A stretch of 7,480 nt of DNA from Methanobacterium sp. (lineage in GTDB: Archaea > Methanobacteriota > Methanobacteria > Methanobacteriales > Methanobacteriaceae). Under the pieces are notes generated by a model, which ran no database searches, was not told where the DNA came from, and saw only the letters and a program-made list of their open reading frames with translations. The translations under genes were made by a program, and so were the position numbers. Location: NCBI GenBank assembly GCA_003161815.1, contig PMNN01000235.1:1-7480 (forward strand), read 5' to 3'. Shown one piece after another: positions 1 to 6,548 of the stretch (position 1 is the first letter of the stretch; every line of letters begins with the position of its first letter).

Positions 1-2
1 TG

Positions 3-230
3 AAGCAAGGTTTCGTAACTGGATATTTATCACCTATAGCTATCGGTGTAAGTAATACTACCCTATATTATGGTACATCCATTTATTCATCTCCCGGTGG
101 ATTAATAGATGAGATACTTTATTATAGCCGAGGATTCGACACTGTACTGGAGTCCAGCATATTAATGATGGCATTCGTAATAGCCTCCTGGGTGGCGCTT
201 AACTTCACTATGAAGAGGAAGGAGGACTGA
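3..230 (+). CDS. ehaF: Energy-converting hydrogenase A subunit F, C-terminal part (MbhE/MrpA-C-terminus-like membrane protein)
   Basis: An open frame enters from the left edge and ends at TGA 228-230; 75 codons are visible and the start lies outside the window. The visible residues contain [17 protein letters not shown] (window residues 31-47), followed by a Glu (50) and a hydrophobic helix (about 52-69), then a basic-acidic tail MKRKED. The pattern 'ILxxxRGFDTxxE' followed by a helix is the signature I know from the C-terminal domain of MrpA-type antiporters and from MbhE of membrane-bound hydrogenases. In those complexes this small membrane subunit is part of the ion-translocating module. 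The assignment to EhaF rests on position directly upstream of the ehaG and ehaH genes plus this motif. The end of the gene doubles as the ribosome binding site of ehaG. Identity as EhaF is likely; the MbhE relation is an inference from a short motif. Confidence 0.72.
   Translation, partial: KQGFVTGYLSPIAIGVSNTTLYYGTSIYSSPGGLIDEILYYSRGFDTVLESSILMMAFVIASWVALNFTMKRKED
219..225 (+). promoter_or_regulatory. Shine-Dalgarno site supporting the TTG start of ehaG
   Basis: AAGGAGG lies inside the last codons of ehaF, nine bases before TTG at 235. No ATG or GTG near this spacing is in frame, so this strong site is what supports initiation at the non-standard TTG codon. Its placement inside ehaF also implies coupled translation of the two genes. 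Confidence 0.75.
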
Positions 231-234
231 AAAT

Positions 235-915
235 TTGACAGCAACAGTACTCGTACCCAGTGTAGTATCACCAGTAGTAGTAGCATTATATTTACCCGCA
301 ATATTTACAGGCATAATCATTGGTTTAATTGGTTTATTCGGCATATCATACCAGAAAAATGATCTTCATGCCTTAATACTTACTGATATAGTAGGTATTG
401 GAATGCTCATAATTGTCGCCGCAGTGGGAACAGATTTAGCTGAATCCCTGGTACTTCCAGGTTTAGTGGTGGAGTTAGCCGAGATCATGGCTATTTCTGA
501 ACTTCTCATGAGCAGAGAGATGAGAAGACTGGGTAAAACTGCAGATTTAATTCCTTTACCTTTAAATTTGGATATGGAAGTTTTAACCACCGCCCCGATA
601 TTTCTCGCTATAATTTTAGTAGCATACGGTGCATTCCTCAGTGGATTTACAGGAGGAGCTGTAGCTGGTGGAGGAATACTCTTCTATGTGCTCTCTAGAT
701 TAACAAGAGGGGTCCCATCTAATACTTGGGAAGGTTTAGCCGGAGTATCCGGTATAGCATGGTGCCTATGGTTAGTGGGATTCTTAATATTCTTCGCATT
801 CCCACCTTACTGGTTATTAGCACTATTCCTAGCAGCATTCGGAGTATTCATTAAAGTTACATTTAAAGCAGGCTTAGTTGGTGTTATGGGCCGAGAAGAA
901 TTCAAGAAGGAGTAA
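235..915 (+). CDS. ehaG: Energy-converting hydrogenase A subunit G, integral membrane protein
   Basis: A 226-residue polytopic membrane protein, starting at TTG with a strong AAGGAGG site nine bases upstream. Hydrophobic stretches lie near residues 8-36, 45-65, 71-92, 118-155 (probably two helices), 168-189 and 191-208, so about six or seven membrane segments, ending in a charged tail (MGREEFKKE). The first half (20-92) contains a polar '[17 protein letters not shown]' loop and then [20 protein letters not shown]. This recalls the 'DPLPQALVLTAIVI' region of MrpC/NuoK-like subunits. The second half has a glycine-rich helix, [11 protein letters not shown] (137-147), recalling the GGGFQGG helix of MrpB. 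Several acidic residues (D51, D67, E70, E80, E83, E89) fall in or next to membrane helices. Four bases separate it from ehaF and six from ehaH. The subunit identity is from gene order; the Mrp relation is inference. Its individual function is not established. Confidence 0.85.
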   Translation: MTATVLVPSVVSPVVVALYLPAIFTGIIIGLIGLFGISYQKNDLHALILTDIVGIGMLIIVAAVGTDLAESLVLPGLVVELAEIMAISELLMSREMRRLGKTADLIPLPLNLDMEVLTTAPIFLAIILVAYGAFLSGFTGGAVAGGGILFYVLSRLTRGVPSNTWEGLAGVSGIAWCLWLVGFLIFFAFPPYWLLALFLAAFGVFIKVTFKAGLVGVMGREEFKKE

Positions 916-921
916 AAATTC

Positions 922-1599
922 ATGGATATATCAATATTAGGCGGACAAATGCTGGGTATAATCCCTTTAGGAGACATAGTCCTATACTTCACACCCTTTA
1001 ACCTGTTCATGTTCGCTGCTGCACTAGCCTTCACTACACTTATTGCAATTAGTAAAACCGAAAGCCAAGTTGAAGCAGAATTCGGAACACTAAAGAATAG
1101 AGAAGTAAAAGTAGATAAATCTGAATTTAAAATAAGGAGATTCCTAGCAATAGTCTGTGGTTTAGCAACCGCAGGAGCCATGGTAACTGGAGACTTGTTT
1201 GATTTCACTCTCTTCGTAGCTTTAATTGCAATCGTTAATATAGGTATTGTAGCAGCTGTGAAAGAGGTAGATGTTCTAGATTCCGCATTCCAGTACGGTT
1301 TAATCGCCATGATAGCGACATTACCATTATTCGGTGGAGCAGCAATTATATTAGCATCAGCGGGAACTATAAGTTTACTTCAACTTTTACAGATTCCTAA
1401 CAGTACTATGATATTATATGGATCATTACTACTGTTTATCGGTGTTGCTGGTGAGACAGGTGTAGCGCCTTTCTTCGCCACTAAAGCGGAGATGTTCAGA
1501 ACTCCTGGTTCGCCATTCCTACTGATAATACATTTAAGTTCTTTACTGGTGATTGTAAGAACAATTGAGATACTTTTAATCTTAAATAAACCATTCTAA
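922..1599 (+). CDS. ehaH: Energy-converting hydrogenase A subunit H, short antiporter-like (NuoN/MrpD/HycC family) membrane protein
   Basis: A 225-residue membrane protein, starting at ATG with AAGGAG (907-912) nine bases upstream. It is about half the length of a typical MrpD/NuoN antiporter-like subunit. Hydrophobic segments lie near 10-42, 72-90, 94-113, 124-150, 162-184 and 199-221, with a charged loop at 44-70. The core aligns by eye with TM4-TM8 of that family: '[11 protein letters not shown]' (90-100) matches the 'DLFNLFVFFE' region, SAFQYGLIA (121-129) matches the following 'AAFKYLL' helix, [10 protein letters not shown] (146-155) matches 'GTGTLNLAQL', and '[10 protein letters not shown]' (176-185) matches 'GFKAGLVPFH'. 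In this alignment the usual TM5 Glu is A100 and the usual TM7 Lys is E178. This subunit is expected to help couple ion flow to ferredoxin reduction. The second antiporter half is absent here. The family call is firm; the mechanism is not. Confidence 0.9.
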   Translation: MDISILGGQMLGIIPLGDIVLYFTPFNLFMFAAALAFTTLIAISKTESQVEAEFGTLKNREVKVDKSEFKIRRFLAIVCGLATAGAMVTGDLFDFTLFVALIAIVNIGIVAAVKEVDVLDSAFQYGLIAMIATLPLFGGAAIILASAGTISLLQLLQIPNSTMILYGSLLLFIGVAGETGVAPFFATKAEMFRTPGSPFLLIIHLSSLLVIVRTIEILLILNKPF

Positions 1600-1640
1600 A
1601 AAATAATAGATTCAAAAAAAAATAAAGGTGAAAAAATTTA

Positions 1641-1856
1641 ATGGATAAATTAAAAACAGCCAGCTGGTTTATATTCATAATTTCCGTAGTCAGCATAGTC
1701 TACGCATTAGTATTCAATCCAGCAGTTTGGATTGTCTATACAATAGCACTTTTATTCATACCATTATCCATACTCTCCTTTGGATTATTATCCATGGCTA
1801 GGGGTAAAAAAGAAGAAGAAGAGGATAAAAGAAGAGAACCATTTATTGGTTACTAA
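1641..1856 (+). CDS. ehaI: Energy-converting hydrogenase A subunit I, small membrane protein
   Basis: A 71-residue protein, starting at ATG with AAAGGTG (1624-1630) ten bases upstream. Two hydrophobic segments (about 8-26 and 28-51) are followed by a strongly charged cytoplasm-type tail, [19 protein letters not shown]. There are no cysteines or recognisable cofactor motifs. It sits between the antiporter-like gene ehaH and the NuoH-like gene ehaJ. In MBH-type operons a small linking subunit (MbhI) occupies a similar position between the antiporter and hydrogenase modules, but I see no sequence motif that proves relation. The 41-base gap before it is very A-rich and contains nothing else I can support. 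Assigned to EhaI by order in the operon, size and topology. Confidence 0.8.
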   Translation: MDKLKTASWFIFIISVVSIVYALVFNPAVWIVYTIALLFIPLSILSFGLLSMARGKKEEEEDKRREPFIGY

Positions 1857-1925
1857 AAAAAAATTAATCAAAAAATTTTCCATAATAAATATTAATAGTT
1901 TAACAATTTAGCTGGTGATTATAGA

Positions 1926-2786
1926 ATGAATTTAATGGGTAACATCATTTTGAACGTTGCAATTGCGTTCCTAGTGGGCAGTGTCCTTTTCGGGCTTCAA
2001 AGAAAGATTATGGCCCGTATACAGATGAGACCAGGACCACCTATAATTCAGCATTTACTGCACACCTTTAAATTCTTTATTAAGGAATCAGCATTCCCTA
2101 AAACAGCAGCCATGCCCTTCTATATTGCTATTACAGCTATGTTATGTGTCATATGGGTTGCGGCTGTTATTGTAGGTCCAGTTACTGAAGGATCTCTACT
2201 ACTATTCTTTGCCATATATGCAATTCATAAGATAGTGGAGCATAACGCTGGATCTTCATCAGGCTCACCTTACGGTAAATTAAGCTGTGTAAGAGCAGTA
2301 TACTCAGCAGCAGCTGAGGTACCTCTTTTCGCCGTACTCATAATAATATATCTTAAAACAGGAACAATGATTATTAGTAACATCGTCACATTTCAAAGTC
2401 AACACGGAGCATTACTTTTAAGCATACCTTTAGCTGCCCTCATGTTCTTTGTATTGATACTATCCAAGTCCCCGTACTCACCATTCGCCATTACTAAGGG
2501 TAAAGATATAGTATCTGGATATGAAACAGAACACTTCGGTCTTTTAAGAGGATATTTAATGTTCTCTGAATCCATCGCATGGTATATGCTTTTATGGATC
2601 TTCTTAACAGTATTTATTGGTGGATTAAATCCAGTGGGTTACCTAATTGGAATGGTTATAATCACTGCATTTGTGGCTCTGATTAATGCTGTAACCCCTA
2701 TATTAAATCCGAATCATTCTGTAATGACTCAGGTAACACTAGCCTTCATAGGAATTGCAGGTTCCATAATAACACTTCTATACTAA
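1926..2786 (+). CDS. ehaJ: Energy-converting hydrogenase A subunit J, NuoH/HycD/EchB-like membrane anchor
   Basis: A 286-residue membrane protein of the NuoH (ND1)/HycD/EchB family, starting at ATG with GGTGAT (1914-1919) six bases upstream. It anchors the NiFe hydrogenase modules and links electron transfer to ion movement. Family marks are visible in order: [15 protein letters not shown] (25-39), which is the 'ERRVLARIQxRxGP' loop; [11 protein letters not shown] (45-55), matching the 'ADALKLxxKE' segment; [21 protein letters not shown] (114-134), the 'RAxxQxxxYEVPL' helix with R123 and E131; and [22 protein letters not shown] (194-215), the 'ELVAGYxTEYSG' loop with E200 and E202. Seven or eight membrane segments fit (about 4-23, 62-83, 89-101, 128-145, 162-180, 213-232, 238-256, 268-286). 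Length is slightly below the roughly 300-330 residues common in NuoH. Together with EhaN and EhaO it forms the conserved core. Confidence 0.95.
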   Translation: MNLMGNIILNVAIAFLVGSVLFGLQRKIMARIQMRPGPPIIQHLLHTFKFFIKESAFPKTAAMPFYIAITAMLCVIWVAAVIVGPVTEGSLLLFFAIYAIHKIVEHNAGSSSGSPYGKLSCVRAVYSAAAEVPLFAVLIIIYLKTGTMIISNIVTFQSQHGALLLSIPLAALMFFVLILSKSPYSPFAITKGKDIVSGYETEHFGLLRGYLMFSESIAWYMLLWIFLTVFIGGLNPVGYLIGMVIITAFVALINAVTPILNPNHSVMTQVTLAFIGIAGSIITLLY

Positions 2787-2814
2787 AAATAAATTTAAAA
2801 ATGAATAATTAATG

Positions 2815-2820
2815 AAGGAG
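2815..2820 (+). promoter_or_regulatory. Shine-Dalgarno site fixing the ehaK start at 2830
   Basis: AAGGAG lies nine bases before ATG 2830. The further-upstream in-frame ATG at 2812 runs directly into this same site (ATGAAGGAG) and has no purine-rich site of its own at a good distance. The downstream ATG is therefore the better start. Confidence 0.7.
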
Positions 2821-2829
2821 AATTTAATA

Positions 2830-3090
2830 ATGCATGACCAAGAAAAAGATACACTATTCCTGATGGCTTTAGCTGTATTCGGTGCTCTTATAATGAGTGG
2901 ACTGGCAACCTTTCTGCAATTGATAATAGTCCTGCCTTTATCCATCGCAGTTTTCTTGATTATGATCCTAACCCTATATCTCACGAGGAAAAAGACTATA
3001 CATTTATCTGAAAGTTTAGAGAATTGGGCAATGATAATAGTGGTTATATTATTCGCGATTACGTTTATATACCTTTTCAGACCGGCTTAA
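2830..3090 (+). CDS. ehaK: Energy-converting hydrogenase A subunit K, small membrane protein
   Basis: An 86-residue protein beginning [15 protein letters not shown] chose ATG 2830 over the in-frame ATG 2812 because AAGGAG is nine bases upstream of 2830, whereas 2812 overlaps it; the longer form would add MKENLI. Three hydrophobic segments lie near 9-28, 30-52 and 66-84. A basic stretch ([15 protein letters not shown]) separates the second and third and probably faces the cytoplasm. It lacks cysteines and known ion-channel motifs. The gene lies 43 bases after ehaJ and 15 bases before ehaL. I do not recognise it outside the Eha family; the name comes from its place in the operon. In the original description of eha operons such genes were listed among the non-conserved membrane subunits. 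Confidence 0.8.
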   Translation: MHDQEKDTLFLMALAVFGALIMSGLATFLQLIIVLPLSIAVFLIMILTLYLTRKKTIHLSESLENWAMIIVVILFAITFIYLFRPA

Positions 3091-3105
3091 AGGTGAAAAT
3101 AAAAA

Positions 3106-3432
3106 ATGAATGATCAAATCCTTTATTTAGTTTACATATTATCATTTGTAATTGGATCCATTGTAGGATTAGTTCTCAGTTATAAAAAATATACTGAACC
3201 CTTCGTAACCAGGAATATCGATTTAATAGCTTTAATATTAGCTATAATAGGGTGGATGCTGGCAATAAACTATCCGCTACTCACAATGATTCCATCATAT
3301 ATTTCCATAACCATTGGCGTTTTCCTAATCGCCATGGTAATTGGTATGAGACCGGGATATGGAAGATATGAAACTATAATTGGATTTGCACTCGCCGGAC
3401 TCATCTGGATTTTAAGGACGGTTATATTATGA
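3106..3432 (+). CDS. ehaL: Energy-converting hydrogenase A subunit L, small membrane protein
   Basis: A 108-residue membrane protein, starting at ATG with AAGGTGA (3090-3095) ten bases upstream; the site overlaps the ehaK stop. About four hydrophobic segments are present: 4-25, 39-57, 62-82 and 89-107. Between the third and fourth is a polar motif, [12 protein letters not shown] (79-90), whose glycine/proline/arginine content looks like a conserved loop rather than random linker. A basic loop ([12 protein letters not shown], 26-37) follows the first helix. Its stop codon overlaps the ehaM start in the sequence ATGA (3429-3432), indicating translational coupling between membrane and soluble subunits. 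No cofactor-binding residues are visible. Identification as EhaL is by gene order and topology; individual function is unknown. Confidence 0.8.
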   Translation: MNDQILYLVYILSFVIGSIVGLVLSYKKYTEPFVTRNIDLIALILAIIGWMLAINYPLLTMIPSYISITIGVFLIAMVIGMRPGYGRYETIIGFALAGLIWILRTVIL

Positions 3433-3878
3433 CTGAAGAAGAATTCGGAGATGAATTTGAAGAAGAATTTGCTTATGTTAAAGAAAAAGCAGCAGTTAAT
3501 GATGAAGAACTTCTGCTTAGAATGAAAAAAAGAATAATTAACAGTTATAGATGGCGTGAAGATGTTATCATACCCTTTTCAGAGGAACTTAAAATTCCAC
3601 CAGAAGAATTGGCTGAAATCCTCATGAAAAGACTGGATATGTCAAGTCTCGAGGCTTTACAGCCAAGATTCGAATCATCCAGATATAGATGTATTAAAGA
3701 AAGAATACATACTGATCTCAGTCTCTGCTGGCTCTGTGACGTGATTAATATTTTAACTGAGGATGAAGCAGAGAAGATAACGAATAAAATAGCATTTGAA
3801 GTATTAAAGGAAGATAAATCTTACGAAGATGCCCTAGAAGATGGTAGAAAAGAGTTATTAGAGTATTTAAAGAGGTAA
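3429..3878 (+). CDS. ehaM: Energy-converting hydrogenase A subunit M, hydrophilic protein of unknown function (DUF1959-type)
   Basis: A 149-residue soluble protein with no membrane segment. The N-terminus is extremely acidic ([13 protein letters not shown], 2-14); the rest is predicted mainly helical and highly charged. Three cysteines occur, C88, C100 and C103, the last two as CWLC, with H94 between, in the stretch [19 protein letters not shown]. That grouping could bind a metal or form a disulfide, but it is not a [4Fe-4S] signature I recognise. I recall this family as DUF1959, largely restricted to methanogens with Eha; I could not check this. It starts by ATGA overlap with ehaL and ends six bases before the NiFe small subunit gene. 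A structural or assembly role at the membrane/hydrogenase junction is a guess from position only. The reading frame and EhaM identity are solid. Confidence 0.85.
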   Translation: MTEEEFGDEFEEEFAYVKEKAAVNDEELLLRMKKRIINSYRWREDVIIPFSEELKIPPEELAEILMKRLDMSSLEALQPRFESSRYRCIKERIHTDLSLCWLCDVINILTEDEAEKITNKIAFEVLKEDKSYEDALEDGRKELLEYLKR

Positions 3879-3884
3879 TAATAA

Positions 3885-4334
3885 ATGCTAGATGCGCTTA
3901 AAGACGTTATACGGAAAAGTTCCATTCATGTTTGCTTAATAAATACTGGGGGATGTAATGGCTGCGATATAGAGGTGGTGGCTCTGCTTTCTCCACGTTA
4001 TGACTTGGAGCAATACGGGATTTACGTGCATAATAATCCCCGTGAAGCAGACGTTATACTCGTTGCCGGCGCCGTAACCGAACAATGGAGAGAAAAATTG
4101 CAGAGAATATACAGTAAAGTACCCGAACCTAAAATAGTAGTAGCTATAGGAAACTGCCCCTTATCAGGTGATGTATTTAATCAGGAGGGATCCAGTGTCT
4201 ATGCACCAGTATCCGATTTCATACCTGTGGATGCGGAAGTCTCAGGATGTCCACCCCGGCCTTCAGAGATTTTAGCAGCTATTTTAGCTGTTGGTCCTGA
4301 TGCAATAGCAGCTAGGGGGAGGCAGAAAGTATGA
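3885..4334 (+). CDS. ehaN: Energy-converting hydrogenase A subunit N, [NiFe] hydrogenase small subunit (NuoB-like)
   Basis: A 149-residue small subunit of a group 4 [NiFe] hydrogenase, starting at ATG with AGAGGT (3871-3876) eight bases upstream. It holds the single proximal [4Fe-4S] cluster that passes electrons between the NiFe site in EhaO and the ferredoxin subunits. The four ligand cysteines are readable: C24 and C27 in [11 protein letters not shown] (20-30), C91 in [12 protein letters not shown] (87-98), and C122 in [12 protein letters not shown] (119-130). This C-x2-C...GxCxxxG...GCPP arrangement is that of NuoB/HycG/EchC. C17 is an extra, non-ligand cysteine. There is no twin-arginine signal and no C-terminal extra cluster domain, in keeping with a cytoplasmic group 4 enzyme. 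The stop overlaps the ehaO start in ATGA (4331-4334), which fits equal production of the two catalytic subunits. Confidence 0.97.
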   Translation: MLDALKDVIRKSSIHVCLINTGGCNGCDIEVVALLSPRYDLEQYGIYVHNNPREADVILVAGAVTEQWREKLQRIYSKVPEPKIVVAIGNCPLSGDVFNQEGSSVYAPVSDFIPVDAEVSGCPPRPSEILAAILAVGPDAIAARGRQKV

Positions 4335-5467
4335 TACTACCAATTGGACCAATACATCCTAGTCTTAAGGAACCATTACGTTTAAAACTTAAAACACGGG
4401 GAGAGAAGGTTTTAACTGCTGAAATTGATTATGGGTACGTTCATCGAGGTATTGAAAGAATAATGAAGGGTAAAACCTGGCAAAAAGGCATATACTTATC
4501 TGAAAGAGTTTGTGGAATATGCTCCTATATTCATACTCAAACTTTCGCGGAGACCTTTGAAAGAATCGCCGGTGAAAGAGCACCATTACGCGCTCAATTC
4601 TTAAGAGTGTTAACTAACGAATTAGATAGGATTCAAAGTCATTTACTAGCTAACTCCACTTACTTCAAGGCTTTGGAGCATGAAACGTTATTCATGTACA
4701 TGTTATACCTTCGAGAACCTGTTATGGATGCTATCGAACTTTTAACTGGTAACAGAGTTAATATGGGTTGGAATGTAGTGGGGGGAGTTAGAATGGATGT
4801 TAACCAATCCCACTTGGATAGTATAATGAAAATACTTCTTAAATTAGAATCAGAGTATGATAGATACGTGGAGATGTTTGAACACGGCCCATTAGTTGGA
4901 TTAAGATCTCATGATGTGGGTAAACTAAGTCGTGATGATGCTATTAAAGCCCGAGCAGTGGGGCCTATTGGAAGAGCCTCAGGATTGAAACATGATCTTA
5001 GAGAGAATCATCACACTTATCGGGATAATTTAGATTTAAAAGTTATCTGGAGGAAGGAAGGAGATAATTTCGCTCGCACCATGAATCGGTTTGATGAAAT
5101 CACACAATCCATTAATCTTATCAAAGAAGTTATCGCGAATTTACCTGAAGGAGATATAAGGAAAAAAATTGATATACCGGCAGGGTATGGTGATTGGAGG
5201 AATGAAGCACCCCGTGGAGAAGTATCCTATTTTATTGAAACTAATGGTAACCTCATAAAAGATGTATCAATAAGAACTCCTAGTATAATGAATATTGATG
5301 CCTGTGCCAAATACATGTTAAATGATGTGGCGACAGTTGCTGATGCCATAGCAACGTATGCTAGTGTAGATCCCTGCATCGCTTGCACCGAAAGAGTGAT
5401 TATAGTGGATGAATCAGGCAAGAGCCAGGAATTTGATTATCCAAATTATCCAAAGAAAAATAAATGA
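4331..5467 (+). CDS. ehaO: Energy-converting hydrogenase A subunit O, [NiFe] hydrogenase large subunit (NuoD-like)
   Basis: A 378-residue catalytic subunit that oxidises or forms H2 at a NiFe centre. N-terminal [20 protein letters not shown] matches the start of NuoD/EchE-type large subunits, with no NuoC-like fusion. The Ni-binding cysteines are C61 and C64 in [13 protein letters not shown] (57-69) and C349 and C352 in [11 protein letters not shown] (346-356). Other family marks are '[12 protein letters not shown]' (31-42), '[12 protein letters not shown]' (95-106) and 'GPIGRASG' (211-218). All four Ni ligands are present, so unlike NuoD this is an active hydrogenase type. After DPCIACTER there are 23 further residues (ending [11 protein letters not shown]), which could be a peptide removed by a maturation protease or a permanent tail. 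The gene starts within the ehaN stop; a 51-base gap follows, the first real break in the hydrophilic part of the operon. Confidence 0.97.
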   Translation: MILPIGPIHPSLKEPLRLKLKTRGEKVLTAEIDYGYVHRGIERIMKGKTWQKGIYLSERVCGICSYIHTQTFAETFERIAGERAPLRAQFLRVLTNELDRIQSHLLANSTYFKALEHETLFMYMLYLREPVMDAIELLTGNRVNMGWNVVGGVRMDVNQSHLDSIMKILLKLESEYDRYVEMFEHGPLVGLRSHDVGKLSRDDAIKARAVGPIGRASGLKHDLRENHHTYRDNLDLKVIWRKEGDNFARTMNRFDEITQSINLIKEVIANLPEGDIRKKIDIPAGYGDWRNEAPRGEVSYFIETNGNLIKDVSIRTPSIMNIDACAKYMLNDVATVADAIATYASVDPCIACTERVIIVDESGKSQEFDYPNYPKKNK

Positions 5468-5475
5468 AATCTAAA

Positions 5476-5487
5476 CTTTTATAAAAA
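5476..5487 (+). promoter_or_regulatory. Possible internal promoter (TATA box) before ehaP
   Basis: CTTTTATAAAAA sits in the 51-base gap between ehaO and ehaP, with the A-rich stretch ATGAAATCTAAA just upstream where a BRE would be. Archaeal transcription starts about 24-26 bases after the TATA centre, which predicts a start near 5506 and a leader of about 13 bases to the ehaP ATG. The surrounding DNA is A+T-rich, so such a match can occur by chance. Confidence 0.3.
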
Positions 5488-5518
5488 CAAACCCGTATGG
5501 GATTAAATGTGATTAATT

Positions 5519-6547
5519 ATGTCCTCAGTGATATGGTACTTATATGAATTCGCCAGGAAATCTTGGGTTGAAAAATTCGCAGCAGCCAGAACAGAACACG
5601 AGATCATGGAAACACCCTCACGTTGGAGGAATTTCCCTGAAGTCCGTAAAGAGTACTGTATAGCTTGCGGAGCCTGCACAGCCGCCTGCCCAGCGCCTAT
5701 GGCTATTAAATTAGTGAGAAGCACTGATACTAGTGAAGAGGGGGGTATCACTTATCCAGTGATAAACACTAGGGGTTGTATAAGATGCGGTTTCTGCGCT
5801 GAAGTATGCCCCACTGACCCTAAAACCTTACTTTGCGGTGAAAATCATCTTATACGGGAAAAATTCACCATATTACCCGTAGATAAAATGTATGTAATGG
5901 ATGAATACCTATGCATACGCTGTAAAAAGTGTTTGAAATCCTGTAAAGTTGGTGCAGTATCCGAAGTTGACGGGAAGATGGTTATAGATCAAAGTAAATG
6001 CATTGCTTGCGGAGACTGCATTAAAAATTGTCCAGTTAAAGGGGCGATTAAAGGTGTATTTGTCTCTAATGTTGAGGAGCAGAAGGAAATAATAAATCTA
6101 GTAGTGAATACATTAGAAAATCGAATTGATGAAGAGCAAGATAAAATTAAGGATTTAGAACCCGAAGAGATTTTCAAATTTGACTATCCTATTGATGAAT
6201 TAGTTGAACAAGCCCGGGAGATTATACCTAAAGATGAATTAATCCGGGATACTATTGAGAAGATAACTGACCGTTTAAAAATGAGGATCATTACTTGGGA
6301 TGATGAAAAATGTAAACGCTGCCGTTTATGTGTTGATCAATGTCCAGTAGGGGCCATAACTTATGATGAAGAGAAGGGAATTAAACGTGAACCTGAAAAA
6401 TGTCTTAAATGCAGTATATGTTATCAGACATGTCCATTTGGAGTGGCGGGGTTTTATGTGGCGAGATTCCTATTATCTGAAACATCATTAGATGAAGGTG
6501 TTATTCACGTAACTTTAAAACCATCCCAATTACCCATGGGGAGTTGA
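5519..6547 (+). CDS. ehaP: Energy-converting hydrogenase A subunit P, polyferredoxin with six [4Fe-4S] motifs
   Basis: A 342-residue polyferredoxin that should carry electrons between the proximal cluster of EhaN and downstream acceptors. Six complete C-x2-C-x2-C-x3-C motifs are visible: C47/50/53/57, C87/90/93/97, C132/135/138/142, C161/164/167/171, C265/268/271/275 and C295/298/301/305. All are followed by proline except the third, which has lysine (SCKVGA). This fits the 6[4Fe-4S] polyferredoxin reported for eha operons. The N-terminus ([17 protein letters not shown], 4-20) is an amphipathic-looking helix before the first cluster, as in NuoI/HycF-type subunits that dock on the hydrogenase. 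Between motifs four and five lies a 93-residue gap, whose central part (about 185-258) is acidic, helical and cysteine-free. Start ATG 5519 has a TGTGAT site (5508-5513) five bases upstream; an in-frame ATG at 5507 is followed at once by TGA. Confidence 0.93.
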   Translation: MSSVIWYLYEFARKSWVEKFAAARTEHEIMETPSRWRNFPEVRKEYCIACGACTAACPAPMAIKLVRSTDTSEEGGITYPVINTRGCIRCGFCAEVCPTDPKTLLCGENHLIREKFTILPVDKMYVMDEYLCIRCKKCLKSCKVGAVSEVDGKMVIDQSKCIACGDCIKNCPVKGAIKGVFVSNVEEQKEIINLVVNTLENRIDEEQDKIKDLEPEEIFKFDYPIDELVEQAREIIPKDELIRDTIEKITDRLKMRIITWDDEKCKRCRLCVDQCPVGAITYDEEKGIKREPEKCLKCSICYQTCPFGVAGFYVARFLLSETSLDEGVIHVTLKPSQLPMGS

Positions 6548-6548
6548 T
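6540..6548 (+). promoter_or_regulatory. Near-consensus Shine-Dalgarno site overlapping the nominal ehaQ start
   Basis: GGAGTTGAT matches eight of nine bases of the full methanogen Shine-Dalgarno sequence GGAGGTGAT. It covers the TTG codon at 6544 rather than preceding it. The in-frame ATT at 6553 lies four bases after it, much like the five- and six-base spacings at ehaP and ehaJ. It therefore argues about where ehaQ truly starts. Confidence 0.5.

Noticed and set aside
235..240. TTGACA resembling a bacterial -35 box
   Set aside because: It is the TTG start codon region of ehaG in an archaeal operon, preceded by a strong Shine-Dalgarno site, with no partner -10 element.
807..1310. Open frame of 167 codons on the minus strand
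   Set aside because: It lies antisense across ehaG and ehaH, is rich in Ser/Thr/Ile as expected from the reverse of hydrophobic coding DNA, and shows no recognisable motif or ribosome binding site.
1600..1640. A-rich gap between ehaH and ehaI as a terminator
   Set aside because: The runs are of A, not T, on the coding strand, and no hairpin is visible. It holds only the ehaI ribosome binding site.
1860..1925. Possible TATA box (AATAAATATTA, 1884-1894) before ehaJ
   Set aside because: The 69-base gap is almost entirely A+T, the match to an archaeal TATA box is poor, and the predicted start would fall on the ehaJ ribosome binding site. Chance is the better explanation.
3429..3470. Acidic, repetitive start of ehaM (GAAGAAGAATT-type repeats) as a regulatory repeat
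   Set aside because: The repeats are in frame and encode the Glu/Phe-rich N-terminus; codon-level repetition explains them.
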